A DNA stretch of 64,000 bases from Chitinophaga sp. Cy-1792 (GCF_011752935.1 NZ_VWWO01000001.1:3439067-3503066), one strand, 5' to 3'; positions 19,218 to 28,083 are shown, numbered from the stretch's first letter. Notes: generated by a model from the letters alone, not told the origin. Made by a program: numbers and translations.

Positions 19218-19982
19218 TTATACTGATTCTTTCTGGTGCTCTGCTTCTTTCAGCCAGTCGTAACCTCTTTCTTCCAGCTCCAGGGCCAGTTCTTTAGTAC
19301 CGGTTTTGATGATACGGCCATTGTACAGTACGTGTACGAAGTCAGGTACGATGTACTCGAGCAAACGCTGATAGTGAGTGATAACAACGAAAGATTTTTC
19401 GCTATCACGCAGTTTATTTACACCATTGGAAACGATACGCAGTGCATCGATATCCAGTCCGGAGTCAGTTTCGTCCAGGATAGCCAGCTGAGGGTCCAGC
19501 ATAGCCAGTTGGAAAATTTCGTTACGTTTCTTTTCACCACCGGAGAATCCTTCGTTGAGGGAACGGTTCATCAGGTTGGTGTTAAAATCTACCAGCTGTT
19601 GTTTTTCTTTGGTCAGTTTCAGGAATTCCTTTGCTTCCAAAGGAGGCAGGCCTTTGTAGGTTCTCACCTCATTTACTGCAGTTTTCAGGAAGTTGATGTT
19701 GGAAACACCCGGGATTTCAACAGGGTATTGGAAAGCCAGGAATACACCTTCACGTGCGCGGTCTTCCGGAGATAAATCCAGCAGGTTTTTACCATTGAAC
19801 CACACTTCACCCTCAGTAACGGTATAGTTATCGCGGCCAGCCAGTACAGAGGCCAGAGAGCTTTTACCGGAACCGTTGGGACCCATGATAGCGTGCATTT
19901 CACCTTTGCCAATTTCCAGGTTGATGCCTTTCAGTATTTTTTTTCCTTCTACTTCTGCGTGCAGATTTTTAATCGTCAGCAT
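19218..19982 (-). CDS. sufC: SufC ABC-type ATPase of the SUF complex
   Basis: 254 residues from the ATG at 19982 (MLTIKNLHAEVEGKKIL). An in-frame ATG 60 bases upstream gives a non-homologous extension and is not used here. Walker A is GPNGSGKSS, the ABC signature is SGGEKKRNE (a SufC hallmark) and Walker B is LAILDETDSGLD. Known role: ATP hydrolysis drives conformational change in SufBC2D during cluster assembly. It lies 74 bases after sufB. Confidence 0.96.
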   Translation of the reverse strand: MLTIKNLHAEVEGKKILKGINLEIGKGEMHAIMGPNGSGKSSLASVLAGRDNYTVTEGEVWFNGKNLLDLSPEDRAREGVFLAFQYPVEIPGVSNINFLKTAVNEVRTYKGLPPLEAKEFLKLTKEKQQLVDFNTNLMNRSLNEGFSGGEKKRNEIFQLAMLDPQLAILDETDSGLDIDALRIVSNGVNKLRDSEKSFVVITHYQRLLEYIVPDFVHVLYNGRIIKTGTKELALELEERGYDWLKEAEHQKESV

Positions 19983-20056
19983 GATTGTTTTATTTCGTTC
20001 TGTATGTTTAAATAATTGGTAGTTATCAGTTACTGGTTGCAATAACCAACTTCCAA

Positions 20057-21502
20057 CTATCCAACGCTTCCTTCAAGTGTAATAGATAAAAGTTTCTGTG
20101 CTTCTACGGCAAATTCCATAGGCAGCTGATTCAGTACTTCCTTCACGTAACCATTTACGATCAGTGCTACTGCTTTTTCGGTATCGATACCACGTGCATT
20201 CAGGTAGAAGATCTGGTCTTCACCGATTTTTGACGTTGTAGCTTCGTGCTCGATCATCGCAGATTTGTTTCTGGATTCGATGTACGGGAAGGTGTGGGAA
20301 CCACACTGGTTACCGATCAGCAGGGAGTCGCACTGGGTAAAGTTACGGGCGTTCTCTGCGCGTGGACCTACGGAAACGAGGCCACGGTAGCTGTTATCGC
20401 CATGTCCGGCAGAAATACCTTTGGAGATGATACGGCTTTTGGTGCCTTTACCGATGTGGTGGATTTTAGTACCGGTATCCGCGATCTGTTTGTTACGAAC
20501 CACGGCTACAGAATAGAATTCACCTTCGGAATAATCGCCCTGAAGAATAACACTAGGGTATTTCCAGGTGATGGCAGAACCGGTTTCTACCTGAGTCCAG
20601 GAGATTTTACTGTTGGCGCCTTTACAGATACCACGTTTGGTTACGAAGTTATAGATACCGCCTTTACCATCTTTATCGCCAGGGTACCAGTTCTGAACGG
20701 TAGAATATTTCACCTCTGCATTTTCCATTGCTATGATTTCCACCACGGCTGCGTGCAGCTGGTTTTCGTCGCGCATAGGAGCTGTACAGCCTTCGAGGTA
20801 GCTAACGTAAGAATTGTCGTCGGCAACGATGAGGGTACGTTCGAACTGACCGGTGTTCTGTGCATTGATACGGAAGTAGGTGCTCAGTTCCATCGGGCAG
20901 CGAACGCCTTTAGGAATGTACACGAAAGATCCGTCGGAGAATACGGCACTGTTCAGTGCAGCAAAGATATTATCGGAGTGAGGTACAACCGTACCCAGGT
21001 ATTTTTTAACTAAGTCAGGATATTCCTGAACAGCTTCACCGAAAGAGCAGAAAATCACACCCAGTTCTTTCAGTTTTTCTTTGAAGGTAGTAACAACAGA
21101 TACACTGTCGAATACAAAGTCAACGGCTACACCGGTGAGGGCCTTCTGTTCATTGATGGAAATACCCAGTTTGTCGAATGTTGCCAGTAATTCAGGATCT
21201 ACTTCGTCCAGGCTGTTCAGCTGTTTCTTTTTCTTTGGAGCAGCATAATAGGAGAGGGACTGTAAATCCAGTTCAGGCATTTCGAAATGCTGCCAGGTAG
21301 GGAATTTCAGCTTTTTGAAAGCCTGGAAACCCTTCAGACGCCATTCGAGCAGCCATTCTGGTTCATTCTTTTTTGCCGAAATAAAACGGATGATATCTTC
21401 ATTCAGCCCAGGAGGTGCTATATCCATTTCAATATCGGTGGTAAAGCCAAACTCATACTCCTTATTGGCTATATCATCTATTATTTCGTTACTATTCATC
21501 AT
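20057..21502 (-). CDS. sufB: SufB scaffold subunit
   Basis: 481 residues from the ATG at 21502; an ATG one codon later is equally possible, and a further upstream ATG at 21553 adds a low-complexity, unlikely N-terminus. Typical SufB features: [45 protein letters not shown], the [19 protein letters not shown] stretch and the C-terminal [17 protein letters not shown] block. Known role: primary Fe-S scaffold and sulfur acceptor from SufE. It lies between sufA and sufC in the operon. Confidence 0.96.
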   Translation of the reverse strand: MMNSNEIIDDIANKEYEFGFTTDIEMDIAPPGLNEDIIRFISAKKNEPEWLLEWRLKGFQAFKKLKFPTWQHFEMPELDLQSLSYYAAPKKKKQLNSLDEVDPELLATFDKLGISINEQKALTGVAVDFVFDSVSVVTTFKEKLKELGVIFCSFGEAVQEYPDLVKKYLGTVVPHSDNIFAALNSAVFSDGSFVYIPKGVRCPMELSTYFRINAQNTGQFERTLIVADDNSYVSYLEGCTAPMRDENQLHAAVVEIIAMENAEVKYSTVQNWYPGDKDGKGGIYNFVTKRGICKGANSKISWTQVETGSAITWKYPSVILQGDYSEGEFYSVAVVRNKQIADTGTKIHHIGKGTKSRIISKGISAGHGDNSYRGLVSVGPRAENARNFTQCDSLLIGNQCGSHTFPYIESRNKSAMIEHEATTSKIGEDQIFYLNARGIDTEKAVALIVNGYVKEVLNQLPMEFAVEAQKLLSITLEGSVG

Positions 21503-21559
21503 ACAATTTTGTGATTTTGTGTTGTTCGGATGCTGCTGTTGTATTCCTTTCAAAATAGC

Positions 21560-21886
21560 CTATACAGCAAAGCTCTCGCCGCAGCTGCAGGTTCTCGTAG
21601 CATTCGGGTTATTGAAGTACAGCCCTTTTCCATTCAGACCATCTGAATAGTCCAGCTCAGTACCATATAAGTACAGTAAGCTTTTCATCTGAACTACAAC
21701 TTTAACACCCTTATCTTCAAATACCTGGTCGCCTTCTTCTTCTGTTGTTTCGAATTTCAGCACATATTCCAGTCCGGAACATCCGCCACCTTTTACGCCT
21801 ACACGAACAAAGGTTCCCGGCGCATGATGTTCACTTTCCATCAGTGCCTTAATATATACTCCTGCCTTTTCTGAAACGGTTATCAT
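21560..21886 (-). CDS. sufA: SufA/IscA-type Fe-S assembly protein
   Basis: 108 residues from the ATG at 21886 (MITVSEKAGVYIK); the start 60 bases upstream adds a tail without family character. The three conserved cysteines are present: one in GGGCSGLEY and two in the C-terminal TCSCGESF. Role: A-type carrier that binds iron or transfers clusters. It is the first gene of the operon, with a ~240-base leader if the promoter at 22133-22161 is used. Confidence 0.93.
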   Translation of the reverse strand: MITVSEKAGVYIKALMESEHHAPGTFVRVGVKGGGCSGLEYVLKFETTEEEGDQVFEDKGVKVVVQMKSLLYLYGTELDYSDGLNGKGLYFNNPNATRTCSCGESFAV

Positions 21887-22118
21887 AATCAGAACTGTTT
21901 TAAATAACTGAAGCCGGTTGCCCGGCCAAATATTGTACATTCTCAACCCCGCGCGCTGGAAATTATTTTTATTACGACTGCTGTCTGGTTTCTCTAAGCA
22001 TCAGCGGCGGTGATTTGGCCTAAATCCGTAAGGTTCGCAAAATTACAACCTTTCCGGTTAAAGTACTAGTCTTTATGGTGTTTCTGCCCCTTGCAGGCCA
22101 TTTACTACCAAAAAAGTT

Positions 22119-22161
22119 TTGTTTTACTGATACAAAAGTAGGACATTTGAGAATAAAACAA
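22119..22161. promoter_or_regulatory. Putative SufR-type operator overlapping the suf promoter
   Basis: TTGTTTTA (22119-22126) and TAAAACAA (22154-22161) form a perfect 8-bp inverted repeat with a 27-base centre. The centre contains the minus-strand promoter box TACTTTTG (22133-22140, perfect TAnnTTTG), with a TTG 18 bases upstream at 22159-22161. The repeat ends 8 bases before the regulator start codon, and a weaker plus-strand box (AAGTTTTG, 22114-22121, with TTG at 22091) points to the regulator. A protein bound here would block both directions. Confidence 0.6.
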
Positions 22162-22169
22162 GCAAAAAC

Positions 22170-22817
22170 TTGGAAAAATATCCAACACGAATCAGCAACG
22201 CCGCCGACAGGTTATTGACAATGCTCAAGACCAAAGGTCCGCAGCCAGCTTCATTGCTGGCGGCTGAGCTGGGTATTACCAATGAAGGAGCCAGGCTCCA
22301 CCTTGTTAAGCTCCAGGAAGAAGGACTGGTTGCCTCCGAAAGTATTTCAAAAGGCCCGGGCCGCCCTACCTTAATGTGGAGCCTGACTGCCCTCGGCAAT
22401 ACCCGCTTCCCGGATACACATACCGAACTCTCCCTCCAGCTCATACAAACCATCAAAACAGTGCTCGGTAAAGAGGCATTGGATAATGTAGTCGCTGCCA
22501 GGGAAATCAAACAGAAAGAAAAATATCATACCGCCCTCGACGGCGTATCAGGCCTCGAAAACCGCCTCGACGCATTTGCCAATATCCGTAGCGGAGAAGG
22601 GTACCTTGCTGAATGGAAAAAAGAAGATGGGGTATATTATTTCATTGAAAATCACTGTCCTATATGCTGTGCCGCTACTGAGTGCGACAACATCTGTACC
22701 TCAGAAATGAATACTTTCGTCAGCATAGTAGGCACTGACGTGTCCGTTTCCCGCATGGAACACATCATTAACGGCGCCAGACGCTGCGTATATAAAATTA
22801 TTCCCGATAACGCCTGA
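22170..22817 (+). CDS. SufR-like HTH regulator with C-terminal cysteine cluster
   Basis: 215 residues from a TTG start at 22170; no in-frame ATG lies near, and the helix-turn-helix begins ~10 residues in, so TTG is the best choice. Residues ~10-75 form a winged helix (ASLLAAELGITNEGARLHLVKLQEEGLV, wing at GPGRPTLMW). The C-terminal half has cysteines at 163, 166, 167, 172, 176 and 206 (HCPICCAATEC ... RRCVYKI), fitting a redox-sensing [Fe-S] site as in SufR. It is divergent from sufA over a shared control region, so it likely represses suf when holding a cluster. DNA-binding target and cluster type are inferred. Confidence 0.8.
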   Translation: MEKYPTRISNAADRLLTMLKTKGPQPASLLAAELGITNEGARLHLVKLQEEGLVASESISKGPGRPTLMWSLTALGNTRFPDTHTELSLQLIQTIKTVLGKEALDNVVAAREIKQKEKYHTALDGVSGLENRLDAFANIRSGEGYLAEWKKEDGVYYFIENHCPICCAATECDNICTSEMNTFVSIVGTDVSVSRMEHIINGARRCVYKIIPDNA

Positions 22818-22845
22818 TCCCGCTTAATCATCTTACTATATCATA

Positions 22846-23250
22846 TTACTCCTGCACAGGTGCTTTGTTATCCGAAGACTCCGGCAATGTTATATTCACC
22901 GATTTATGGTTGGGGAAATGATCTTTAACGATAATCGTTAAGAATGCGATTACGTTAATAGTAGTTGTGCTTATCAGCGTAATTGTGGTAGCATCTGAAA
23001 TATCAAAGACTAAACCAGTCAATGGAATAATATGTAACCCTTTAAAAATTAGTATTATCAATATGGCTATTAGCCATATACACACTAAGCGAAATACTCT
23101 TTCCCCTAATAATTCCCTATGTTGCAAAAATGATTTTTTGATGGCAATATCGAGTTTTTGCATTTCAACAACATAATCGAATGGAGCCTCTGTATTAATG
23201 AAAGTTTCATCCACCGTAGCAGACAAATTATCTGGGTTAACGTTATTCAT
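22846..23250 (-). CDS. Small two-TM membrane protein, candidate PanT toxin
   Basis: 134 residues. An acidic, polar N-terminus of ~50 residues is followed by two hydrophobic segments, ~52-70 (VFRLVCIWLIAILIILIF) and ~88-108 (ending INVIAFLTIIV), and a short hydrophilic tail. I do not recognise a named family. It begins 15 bases after the Panacea-domain gene and is on the same strand. In known PanAT systems a Panacea-domain antitoxin is encoded beside variable toxins, some of them small membrane proteins that disturb the membrane. On that basis this is a candidate toxin; a non-toxic membrane role is possible. Confidence 0.55.
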   Translation of the reverse strand: MNNVNPDNLSATVDETFINTEAPFDYVVEMQKLDIAIKKSFLQHRELLGERVFRLVCIWLIAILIILIFKGLHIIPLTGLVFDISDATTITLISTTTINVIAFLTIIVKDHFPNHKSVNITLPESSDNKAPVQE

Positions 23251-23265
23251 GGCTGCGTATTTTTA

Positions 23266-23796
23266 TTACTGTTGATGTTGCTGCTTTTCTTTTAATGGGA
23301 GAAAATAGTCTATTAGCATCTGATCATCGATGAGCGTCCCATTAGGCACCCGGCCATATTTTTTTCGTAGTTTATCCCAGGGAGTGCCTTTGTCAACCAG
23401 GGTTTTAGCCAGCTTACTGGGCTCCATTCCTGAATACGCCTGCCAAATAGAGTCTAAAAATCCCATGATGCGCTTGTCGCGTTCTTTTCTGGGATTTAAT
23501 CGTCGAGGCGTAAAATTAATTAACAGCCAGTTGAAAGAAGAATTTTCGAACCTGTAAATAGGCTCATCCAGTTCAGCCATTCCATATCGTTTTAGCATAT
23601 GGAATAACTTAAAAATAATCGGGCCACATTGCCAGGTTTGAATTGGGGCATCAAACAATTTCTCTCTGTCTGACATTACAAGTCCCCAGCCATAGGCATA
23701 ATAGAGAAGTTTCTGTAACCTGAGCTGGTCCAGTGGATCTTCTACTGCGATCCCCTTCTCAATAAAATAATTGGCGATGGTTTCTACCTTGTACAT
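23266..23796 (-). CDS. Panacea-domain (SocA/DUF4065-like) protein, candidate PanA antitoxin
   Basis: 176 residues, soluble. The N-terminal half carries the Panacea pattern: TIANYFIEKG, then LRLQKLLYYAYGWGLV (residues ~25-40), PIQTWQCGPIIFKLFHML, and in the C-terminal half LAKTLVDKGTPWDKLRKKYG with IDDQMLIDYF. The domain was formerly called SocA/DUF4065 and is known as a promiscuous antitoxin domain. Single-domain length with a small membrane protein 15 bases downstream fits a two-gene PanAT operon. An imperfect inverted repeat lies 21-43 bases upstream of the start (TTTCTTAG at 23817, CTAAAGAA at 23832), a possible autoregulatory site. Confidence 0.8.
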   Translation of the reverse strand: MYKVETIANYFIEKGIAVEDPLDQLRLQKLLYYAYGWGLVMSDREKLFDAPIQTWQCGPIIFKLFHMLKRYGMAELDEPIYRFENSSFNWLLINFTPRRLNPRKERDKRIMGFLDSIWQAYSGMEPSKLAKTLVDKGTPWDKLRKKYGRVPNGTLIDDQMLIDYFLPLKEKQQHQQ

Positions 23797-24034
23797 GATA
23801 TGGTTGGTTTGCTATATTTCTTAGCAAAATACTAAAGAACCCTTATCAGACCAAAATCCTTTCTGTTCATTTTGTACCAGGTGATAGTAATATTCTATTA
23901 GTGATACGGTGAGTATCTTTCCTCGGGTCTGACGCGGCAACAAAAGTTACGCCCATATTGGGTTCCCTTGTAGAGCATAACAGCCATCTGCTTTTTTAAA
24001 ATTATTTTTCTCCCGATCAGATCATCTGTCTTGA

Positions 24035-24181
24035 AAAGATTCGTATAAAATATTATTGATATGTTTTCCCGCAGCATATCCGCTGGCACCGGCTAAACGC
24101 GTACTGGTAGAAGCTGAATTTTATAACAGCGGCAAAAAGGTAATGGAGTTTGAGGTCGGTAAACTCGACTGGAATCACTAA
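24035..24181 (+). pseudogene. C-terminal relic of a lost gene
   Basis: A 48-codon open stretch without a plausible start ends at TAA 24179-24181. Its last ~28 residues read like the end of a real protein (PAKRVLVEAEFYNSGKKV, then EFEVGKLDWNH) and it is followed 13 bases later by a strong terminator. I take it as the 3' stub of a gene that has been deleted. The family is not recognised. Confidence 0.4.
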
Positions 24182-24183
24182 AA

Positions 24184-24220
24184 ATAACAAAAAAGGATGC
24201 CAGCCCGGCATCCTTTTTTA
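24184..24220. terminator. Bidirectional terminator
   Basis: A perfect 7-bp GC-rich stem (GGATGCC / GGCATCC, 24195-24213) over a 5-nt loop is flanked by an A-run and a T-run. It serves the relic on the plus strand and the EamA gene on the minus strand. Confidence 0.85.
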
Positions 24221-24235
24221 TCTCCTGTAAAGCTG

Positions 24236-24652
24236 TTATTTCAATATCAGTACCAGCGTTCCTGTAATAATCAATCCTGCACCAATAGCGGTTTTCCAGG
24301 TAATGCTCTCATGCAGGAACACGGCAGAAAGAATTATTGTCAACGCTACACTCAGTTTATCTACCGGGGCTACCTGTGATACCTTTCCGATCTGAATAGC
24401 CCGGAAATAAAAGATCCAGGATAAACCGGTAGCTACCCCGGATAATAACAGAAAAATCAGGCTATGCCTGGATATACTCCCCGTTCCCTTATACTCTCCC
24501 CGCGCCAGTACAATCCCCCAGGCTACCACCAGTATAACAATAGTACGTATGGCCGTAGCCAGATTGGATGAGATGTCGGCCACGCCGATTTTGGCAAAAA
24601 TGGCCGTCAGCGCCGCAAAGAAAGCTGATAACAGTGCATATATCCACCACAT
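24236..24652 (-). CDS. EamA-family small membrane transporter
   Basis: 138 residues with about five hydrophobic segments, half the size of a ten-TM DMT exporter. It shows the EamA repeat features: WWIYALLSAFFAALTAIFAK at the start, then LSWIFYFRAIQIGKVSQVAPVDKLS and a final helix pair ending TAIGAGLIITGTLVLIL. Such half-size proteins probably act as dimers; the substrate is unknown. It is the last gene of a short minus-strand run with two acetyltransferases (12-base gap upstream). Confidence 0.85.
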   Translation of the reverse strand: MWWIYALLSAFFAALTAIFAKIGVADISSNLATAIRTIVILVVAWGIVLARGEYKGTGSISRHSLIFLLLSGVATGLSWIFYFRAIQIGKVSQVAPVDKLSVALTIILSAVFLHESITWKTAIGAGLIITGTLVLILK

Positions 24653-24664
24653 AACAACAGATTT

Positions 24665-25162
24665 TTAGATCTTATAACCAAGAATTTTAAGACTCCGGCG
24701 CTCTCCATCCAGCACGGCAATGTCTGGCAGGTGCGCCCATTCCTTAAAGCCGATGTTTTCAAATAACTTCAGACTTGGAACGTTATGCGCAAAGATAAAC
24801 CCCAATAATGTATCAACCTGGTAGTCCGGACTAACGGCAATGGCATAACGTAATATTTCCTTACCATAACCTTTGCCACGCGCGGATTCATCCAGGTAAA
24901 TACTTAACTCAACAGTGCCGTTATAGGCCGGGCGGCCATAGAATGACTGAAAACTCATCCAGCCGATATTGTTTCCTTCCGCATCATCGATCATCCATAA
25001 CGGACGGCGATGGTCGTCATGTGCATAGTACCAGGCATGCCTGCTCTCTACTGTTACAGGATCTGTATCTGCGGTTACCATTCTGCCGGGAATAACAGTG
25101 TTGTAAATCTCCACAATTCTGTGCAGGTCGTCGATCTTTGCGTGTCTGTAAGTTAATCTCAT
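24665..25162 (-). CDS. GNAT N-acetyltransferase, phosphinothricin acetyltransferase-like
   Basis: 165 residues, one GNAT domain. The beginning (YRHAKIDDLHRIVEIYN) and the central ELSIYLDESARGKGYGKEIL with the R/Q-x-x-G-x-G/A acetyl-CoA loop (RGKGYG) are typical, as is NVPSLKLFENIGFKEW near the end. The overall pattern resembles the Pat/Bar and YncA-like group that acetylates small amines or amino acid analogues. The substrate is uncertain. It lies between a second GNAT gene and the EamA exporter, a pairing that would suit detoxification. Confidence 0.85.
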   Translation of the reverse strand: MRLTYRHAKIDDLHRIVEIYNTVIPGRMVTADTDPVTVESRHAWYYAHDDHRRPLWMIDDAEGNNIGWMSFQSFYGRPAYNGTVELSIYLDESARGKGYGKEILRYAIAVSPDYQVDTLLGFIFAHNVPSLKLFENIGFKEWAHLPDIAVLDGERRSLKILGYKI

Positions 25163-25181
25163 AAACTGTATAAGTAATTAA

Positions 25182-25736
25182 TTACCAGATCTGCTCTCTG
25201 GCATGATCTGCTCTCAATAAGCTAAATATATTGGCATCTACAAAGCTGCCCTTTTCAAAAAATGCATCGCGTATTAATCCTTCCCTGCTGAAACCCAATC
25301 GCTCCAGTAACCGCTCACTGGGACTATTCACCGGGTCCACAAAGGCTTCTATTCTGTTGAGGTCCATATCTGAAAACCCGAATTTTATCAAAGCCGCTAC
25401 AGCAGTGGTCATAATTCCCTTGCCCCATAATTCCGGCAACAGATCGTAACCTATTTCAGCCTTGTAATGGATTTTCTTCCAGTTGTGAAACCCGCAGGTG
25501 CCTATCAGTTCATCATGCCCGACAACCGTAATGGCCATCCTGAAACCTTCTTCCTTCTGCTGCTGTTCCTGAAAAAAAGAAATGATCTGGGTAGCTTCAC
25601 TTATATTGGTAAAGGAACCGATATCCATATACCGGGTTACCTGATCGTTGGAAAACAACCTGAATAATGCTGCAGTATCTTTCTCTTTAACAGGCCGTAG
25701 CAATAGCTCGCCGGCAGGGATCTTGGGTAAGTGCAT
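25182..25736 (-). CDS. GNAT N-acetyltransferase, RimJ/RimL-like
   Basis: 184 residues. It has the RimJ/RimL-type start (LLLRPVKEKDTAALFRLFSN), the strand EIGYDLLPELWGKGIMTTAV with the acetyl-CoA loop and the NSPSERLLERLGFSREGLIRD ending of this group. Family members acetylate N-termini of ribosomal proteins or small molecules. It is the first gene of the minus-strand trio and is divergent from the response regulator gene, with 114 bases between. Confidence 0.88.
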   Translation of the reverse strand: MHLPKIPAGELLLRPVKEKDTAALFRLFSNDQVTRYMDIGSFTNISEATQIISFFQEQQQKEEGFRMAITVVGHDELIGTCGFHNWKKIHYKAEIGYDLLPELWGKGIMTTAVAALIKFGFSDMDLNRIEAFVDPVNSPSERLLERLGFSREGLIRDAFFEKGSFVDANIFSLLRADHAREQIW

Positions 25737-25850
25737 GGTATGGTTACCTGTTTTTGGATGACGTGTAAAGCTAAGAAATTTAATTCCGCTTTAATAACCA
25801 TCTCTGCAACATTACCTAATTTCGTATAACTGTAGGACAATAAATTTTAT

Positions 25851-26534
25851 ATGAAGATATTGGTAATAGAAGATGAAACTAAAGTCGGCGCCTTCATTAA
25901 ACGTGGACTGGAAGAACATCAGCACCAGGTAGACGTCATCATGGATGGCAACAACGGACAAATGGTTGCCTTGCAGGAAGACTACGACCTGATCATCCTG
26001 GACGTCATGCTCCCTGGTATCAATGGTATCAGCATCTGCAAAAACCTCCGTGGAGCCGCCGTACAAACCCCCATTTTAATGTTGACCGCCCTCAATGCTA
26101 CCCACGATATCGTGGATGGACTGAACTCAGGCGCTGATGATTATCTCGCCAAACCATTCCATTTTTCAGAATTGCTGGCCCGCATCAATGCGCTCAGCAG
26201 AAGGAAAAGTCTCTTTAAACCTGAGTCTATGTCGCTGGAACTGGCCGACCTCAAGCTGGATACCAACACCAAAACAGCCCACAGAGAAGGAAAAGAGATC
26301 ATCCTGACCGCCAAAGAGTATGCCTTGCTGGAACTCTTTCTGAAAAATACCGGAAAAGTACTCTCCCGCGCCCTCATCGCAGAATCAGTATGGGGCCTGG
26401 AATTTGATACCGGTACCAATACCATAGACGTTTACGTGAACTATCTCCGTAATAAAATTGAGAAAGGATTTACTGGTGATAAACTGATCCATACGGTTGT
26501 AGGGATGGGTTATGTGATGAAATTAAAGAGTTAA
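25851..26534 (+). CDS. OmpR/PhoB-family response regulator
   Basis: 227 residues. Receiver domain residues 1-~115 with the acidic pocket IEDE, phospho-acceptor Asp51 (LIILDVMLPG), and the conserved Thr and Lys in MLTALNA and YLAKPF. The C-terminal winged helix is at ~130-225 (LTAKEYALLELFLKNTGKVLS, TNTIDVYVNYLRNKIEK). The histidine kinase gene begins two bases after its stop. Because a metal-type RND efflux operon follows, it is likely a CusR/CzcR-like activator of that operon. Confidence 0.95.
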   Translation: MKILVIEDETKVGAFIKRGLEEHQHQVDVIMDGNNGQMVALQEDYDLIILDVMLPGINGISICKNLRGAAVQTPILMLTALNATHDIVDGLNSGADDYLAKPFHFSELLARINALSRRKSLFKPESMSLELADLKLDTNTKTAHREGKEIILTAKEYALLELFLKNTGKVLSRALIAESVWGLEFDTGTNTIDVYVNYLRNKIEKGFTGDKLIHTVVGMGYVMKLKS

Positions 26535-26535
26535 T

Positions 26536-27906
26536 ATGAAGATCCGCCATCGGCTTTCCCTGCAGTTTACCCTGATATCCGGTATCATTTTAACGGTAGT
26601 ATTTGTGATGATTTACCTGTTGTCTGCCCGCTATGTGCGCAACAACTTCTATAAATTATTGCAGGTACGCGCCCTTGTAACGGCCCAGGTTTACCTGGAA
26701 AAAGATGAGCTGACCAAAAAGAAATTCTTAGAAATTGAGAAGAGTTACCGGCAAAGTATCCCCGACGAAGCCAGTAATATATATGATGAAAACGATAAAC
26801 CTGTTTTCATCGAAACGGTCAAGTATAATTGGCCGGTATCCTTACTGAATGCTGTCAGACGCAATGAAATCTATCGCTTCAGCTTCCGCGACAAATACGG
26901 CCTGGGTATGTATTACCCCGATAACCAGGGTAATTTCGTGGTAATCGTGACGGCCCGGAATGCCCAGGGCGAACAGACCTTGCAGTACCTGCTCTGGAGC
27001 CTCGTATGCATGGGCGTACTGGCTTTGCTGGTTATCTACCTGATGAGCCAGTGGTACGCCAGCAGGGCATTACAGCCTATACAGCGGATCAACCGCCAGG
27101 TGAAGAAAATCAGGGCCAGCAACCTGCACCTCCGGGTGAAACGCGGCAAAAACAAAGATGAGATCGATGACCTGGCACTCAATTTCAACGAACTGCTGGA
27201 ACGCATTGAAAGCGCCTTTGAAATGCAACGCTCCTTTGTTTCCAATGCCAGTCACGAACTCCGTACACCGCTGACCACCATCATCGGGGAAATAGAGGTG
27301 ACCATGCAAAAAGAGCGCACAGCGGCCGAATACCAGGAAACACTGGTTACCCTCCTGGACGAATCTGAAAAACTGAAAATTATTACCGACGGCCTCCTGC
27401 AGCTGACAAGGGTAGATGCCGTACTCAACCCGGCACAGGCGGAAACCATCCGCCTGGATGAACTGCTATGGGAGATGCAGTCTTTCTGGCAACAACAGCA
27501 GCCACCACTGGAGTTAAAGGTAAACCTCAAAGGCCTGCCGGAAGATCCTGCGGCCATGGCTATTCCCGGCAACCGGCAGCTACTGACGCTGGCTATTAAT
27601 AATATTATCAGGAATGCCTTCAAGTTTTCCCACAATGCACCGGTAGACGCACGCCTCCAGGTAACCGATACCAACCTGGTGCTGTCTGTCAGCGATACGG
27701 GTATAGGCATCGCCCGGGAAGAAATGGAGAAAATCTTCCTGCCATTATACCGGGCCGGTAATGCACTGAGTTTCGGTGGCTATGGTATCGGCCTGGCCAT
27801 GACCCAGAAGATATTGCAACTACACCAGGCTACCGTTACCGTCAGCAGCGTAGTAGGGGAAGGAACCACCTTCCATATCTTCTTTACCACTAACCAGAAC
27901 GGCTAA
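26536..27906 (+). CDS. Sensor histidine kinase (two-TM, HAMP)
   Basis: 456 residues. Two membrane segments (~12-30 and ~150-169) enclose a ~120-residue periplasmic sensor region, then a HAMP linker, a HisKA dimerisation helix with phospho-acceptor His240 (SNASHELRTPL), and a HATPase domain with N box NIIRNAFKFS, G1 DTGIGIARE and G2 GGYGIGLAM. It is transcribed with the response regulator, one base apart, upstream of a tripartite efflux operon. The ligand is inferred to be a metal ion in the periplasm. Confidence 0.95.
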   Translation: MKIRHRLSLQFTLISGIILTVVFVMIYLLSARYVRNNFYKLLQVRALVTAQVYLEKDELTKKKFLEIEKSYRQSIPDEASNIYDENDKPVFIETVKYNWPVSLLNAVRRNEIYRFSFRDKYGLGMYYPDNQGNFVVIVTARNAQGEQTLQYLLWSLVCMGVLALLVIYLMSQWYASRALQPIQRINRQVKKIRASNLHLRVKRGKNKDEIDDLALNFNELLERIESAFEMQRSFVSNASHELRTPLTTIIGEIEVTMQKERTAAEYQETLVTLLDESEKLKIITDGLLQLTRVDAVLNPAQAETIRLDELLWEMQSFWQQQQPPLELKVNLKGLPEDPAAMAIPGNRQLLTLAINNIIRNAFKFSHNAPVDARLQVTDTNLVLSVSDTGIGIAREEMEKIFLPLYRAGNALSFGGYGIGLAMTQKILQLHQATVTVSSVVGEGTTFHIFFTTNQNG

Positions 27907-28058
27907 TCTGTTATTAACCCGTTTCTAATCCGGAAGCACCGAATTAAAGCCGTTCCCATATTATTTTAATGTTACCGGGGAGATGCTCACCGGGTTTGTT
28001 AGGAAGTATGAGCTGCTATTGTAGTCTGGAAGCCTTACTGGTACTGCATTTATGTTTT

Positions 28059-28083
28059 TGTATACCTGTTGTTGGAGTATACA
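28059..28083. promoter_or_regulatory. Inverted repeat upstream of the efflux operon, candidate response-regulator site
   Basis: TGTATAC and GTATACA form a perfect 7-bp inverted repeat with 11 bases between, 111 bases before the TolC-family gene in a 287-base non-coding gap. Position and symmetry suggest an operator for the adjacent two-component regulator; I see no second copy in the window. Confidence 0.4.

Noticed and set aside
23898..24089. 63-codon minus-strand frame before the gene relic
   Set aside because: No recognisable composition or start context; it overlaps the relic and is not supported.
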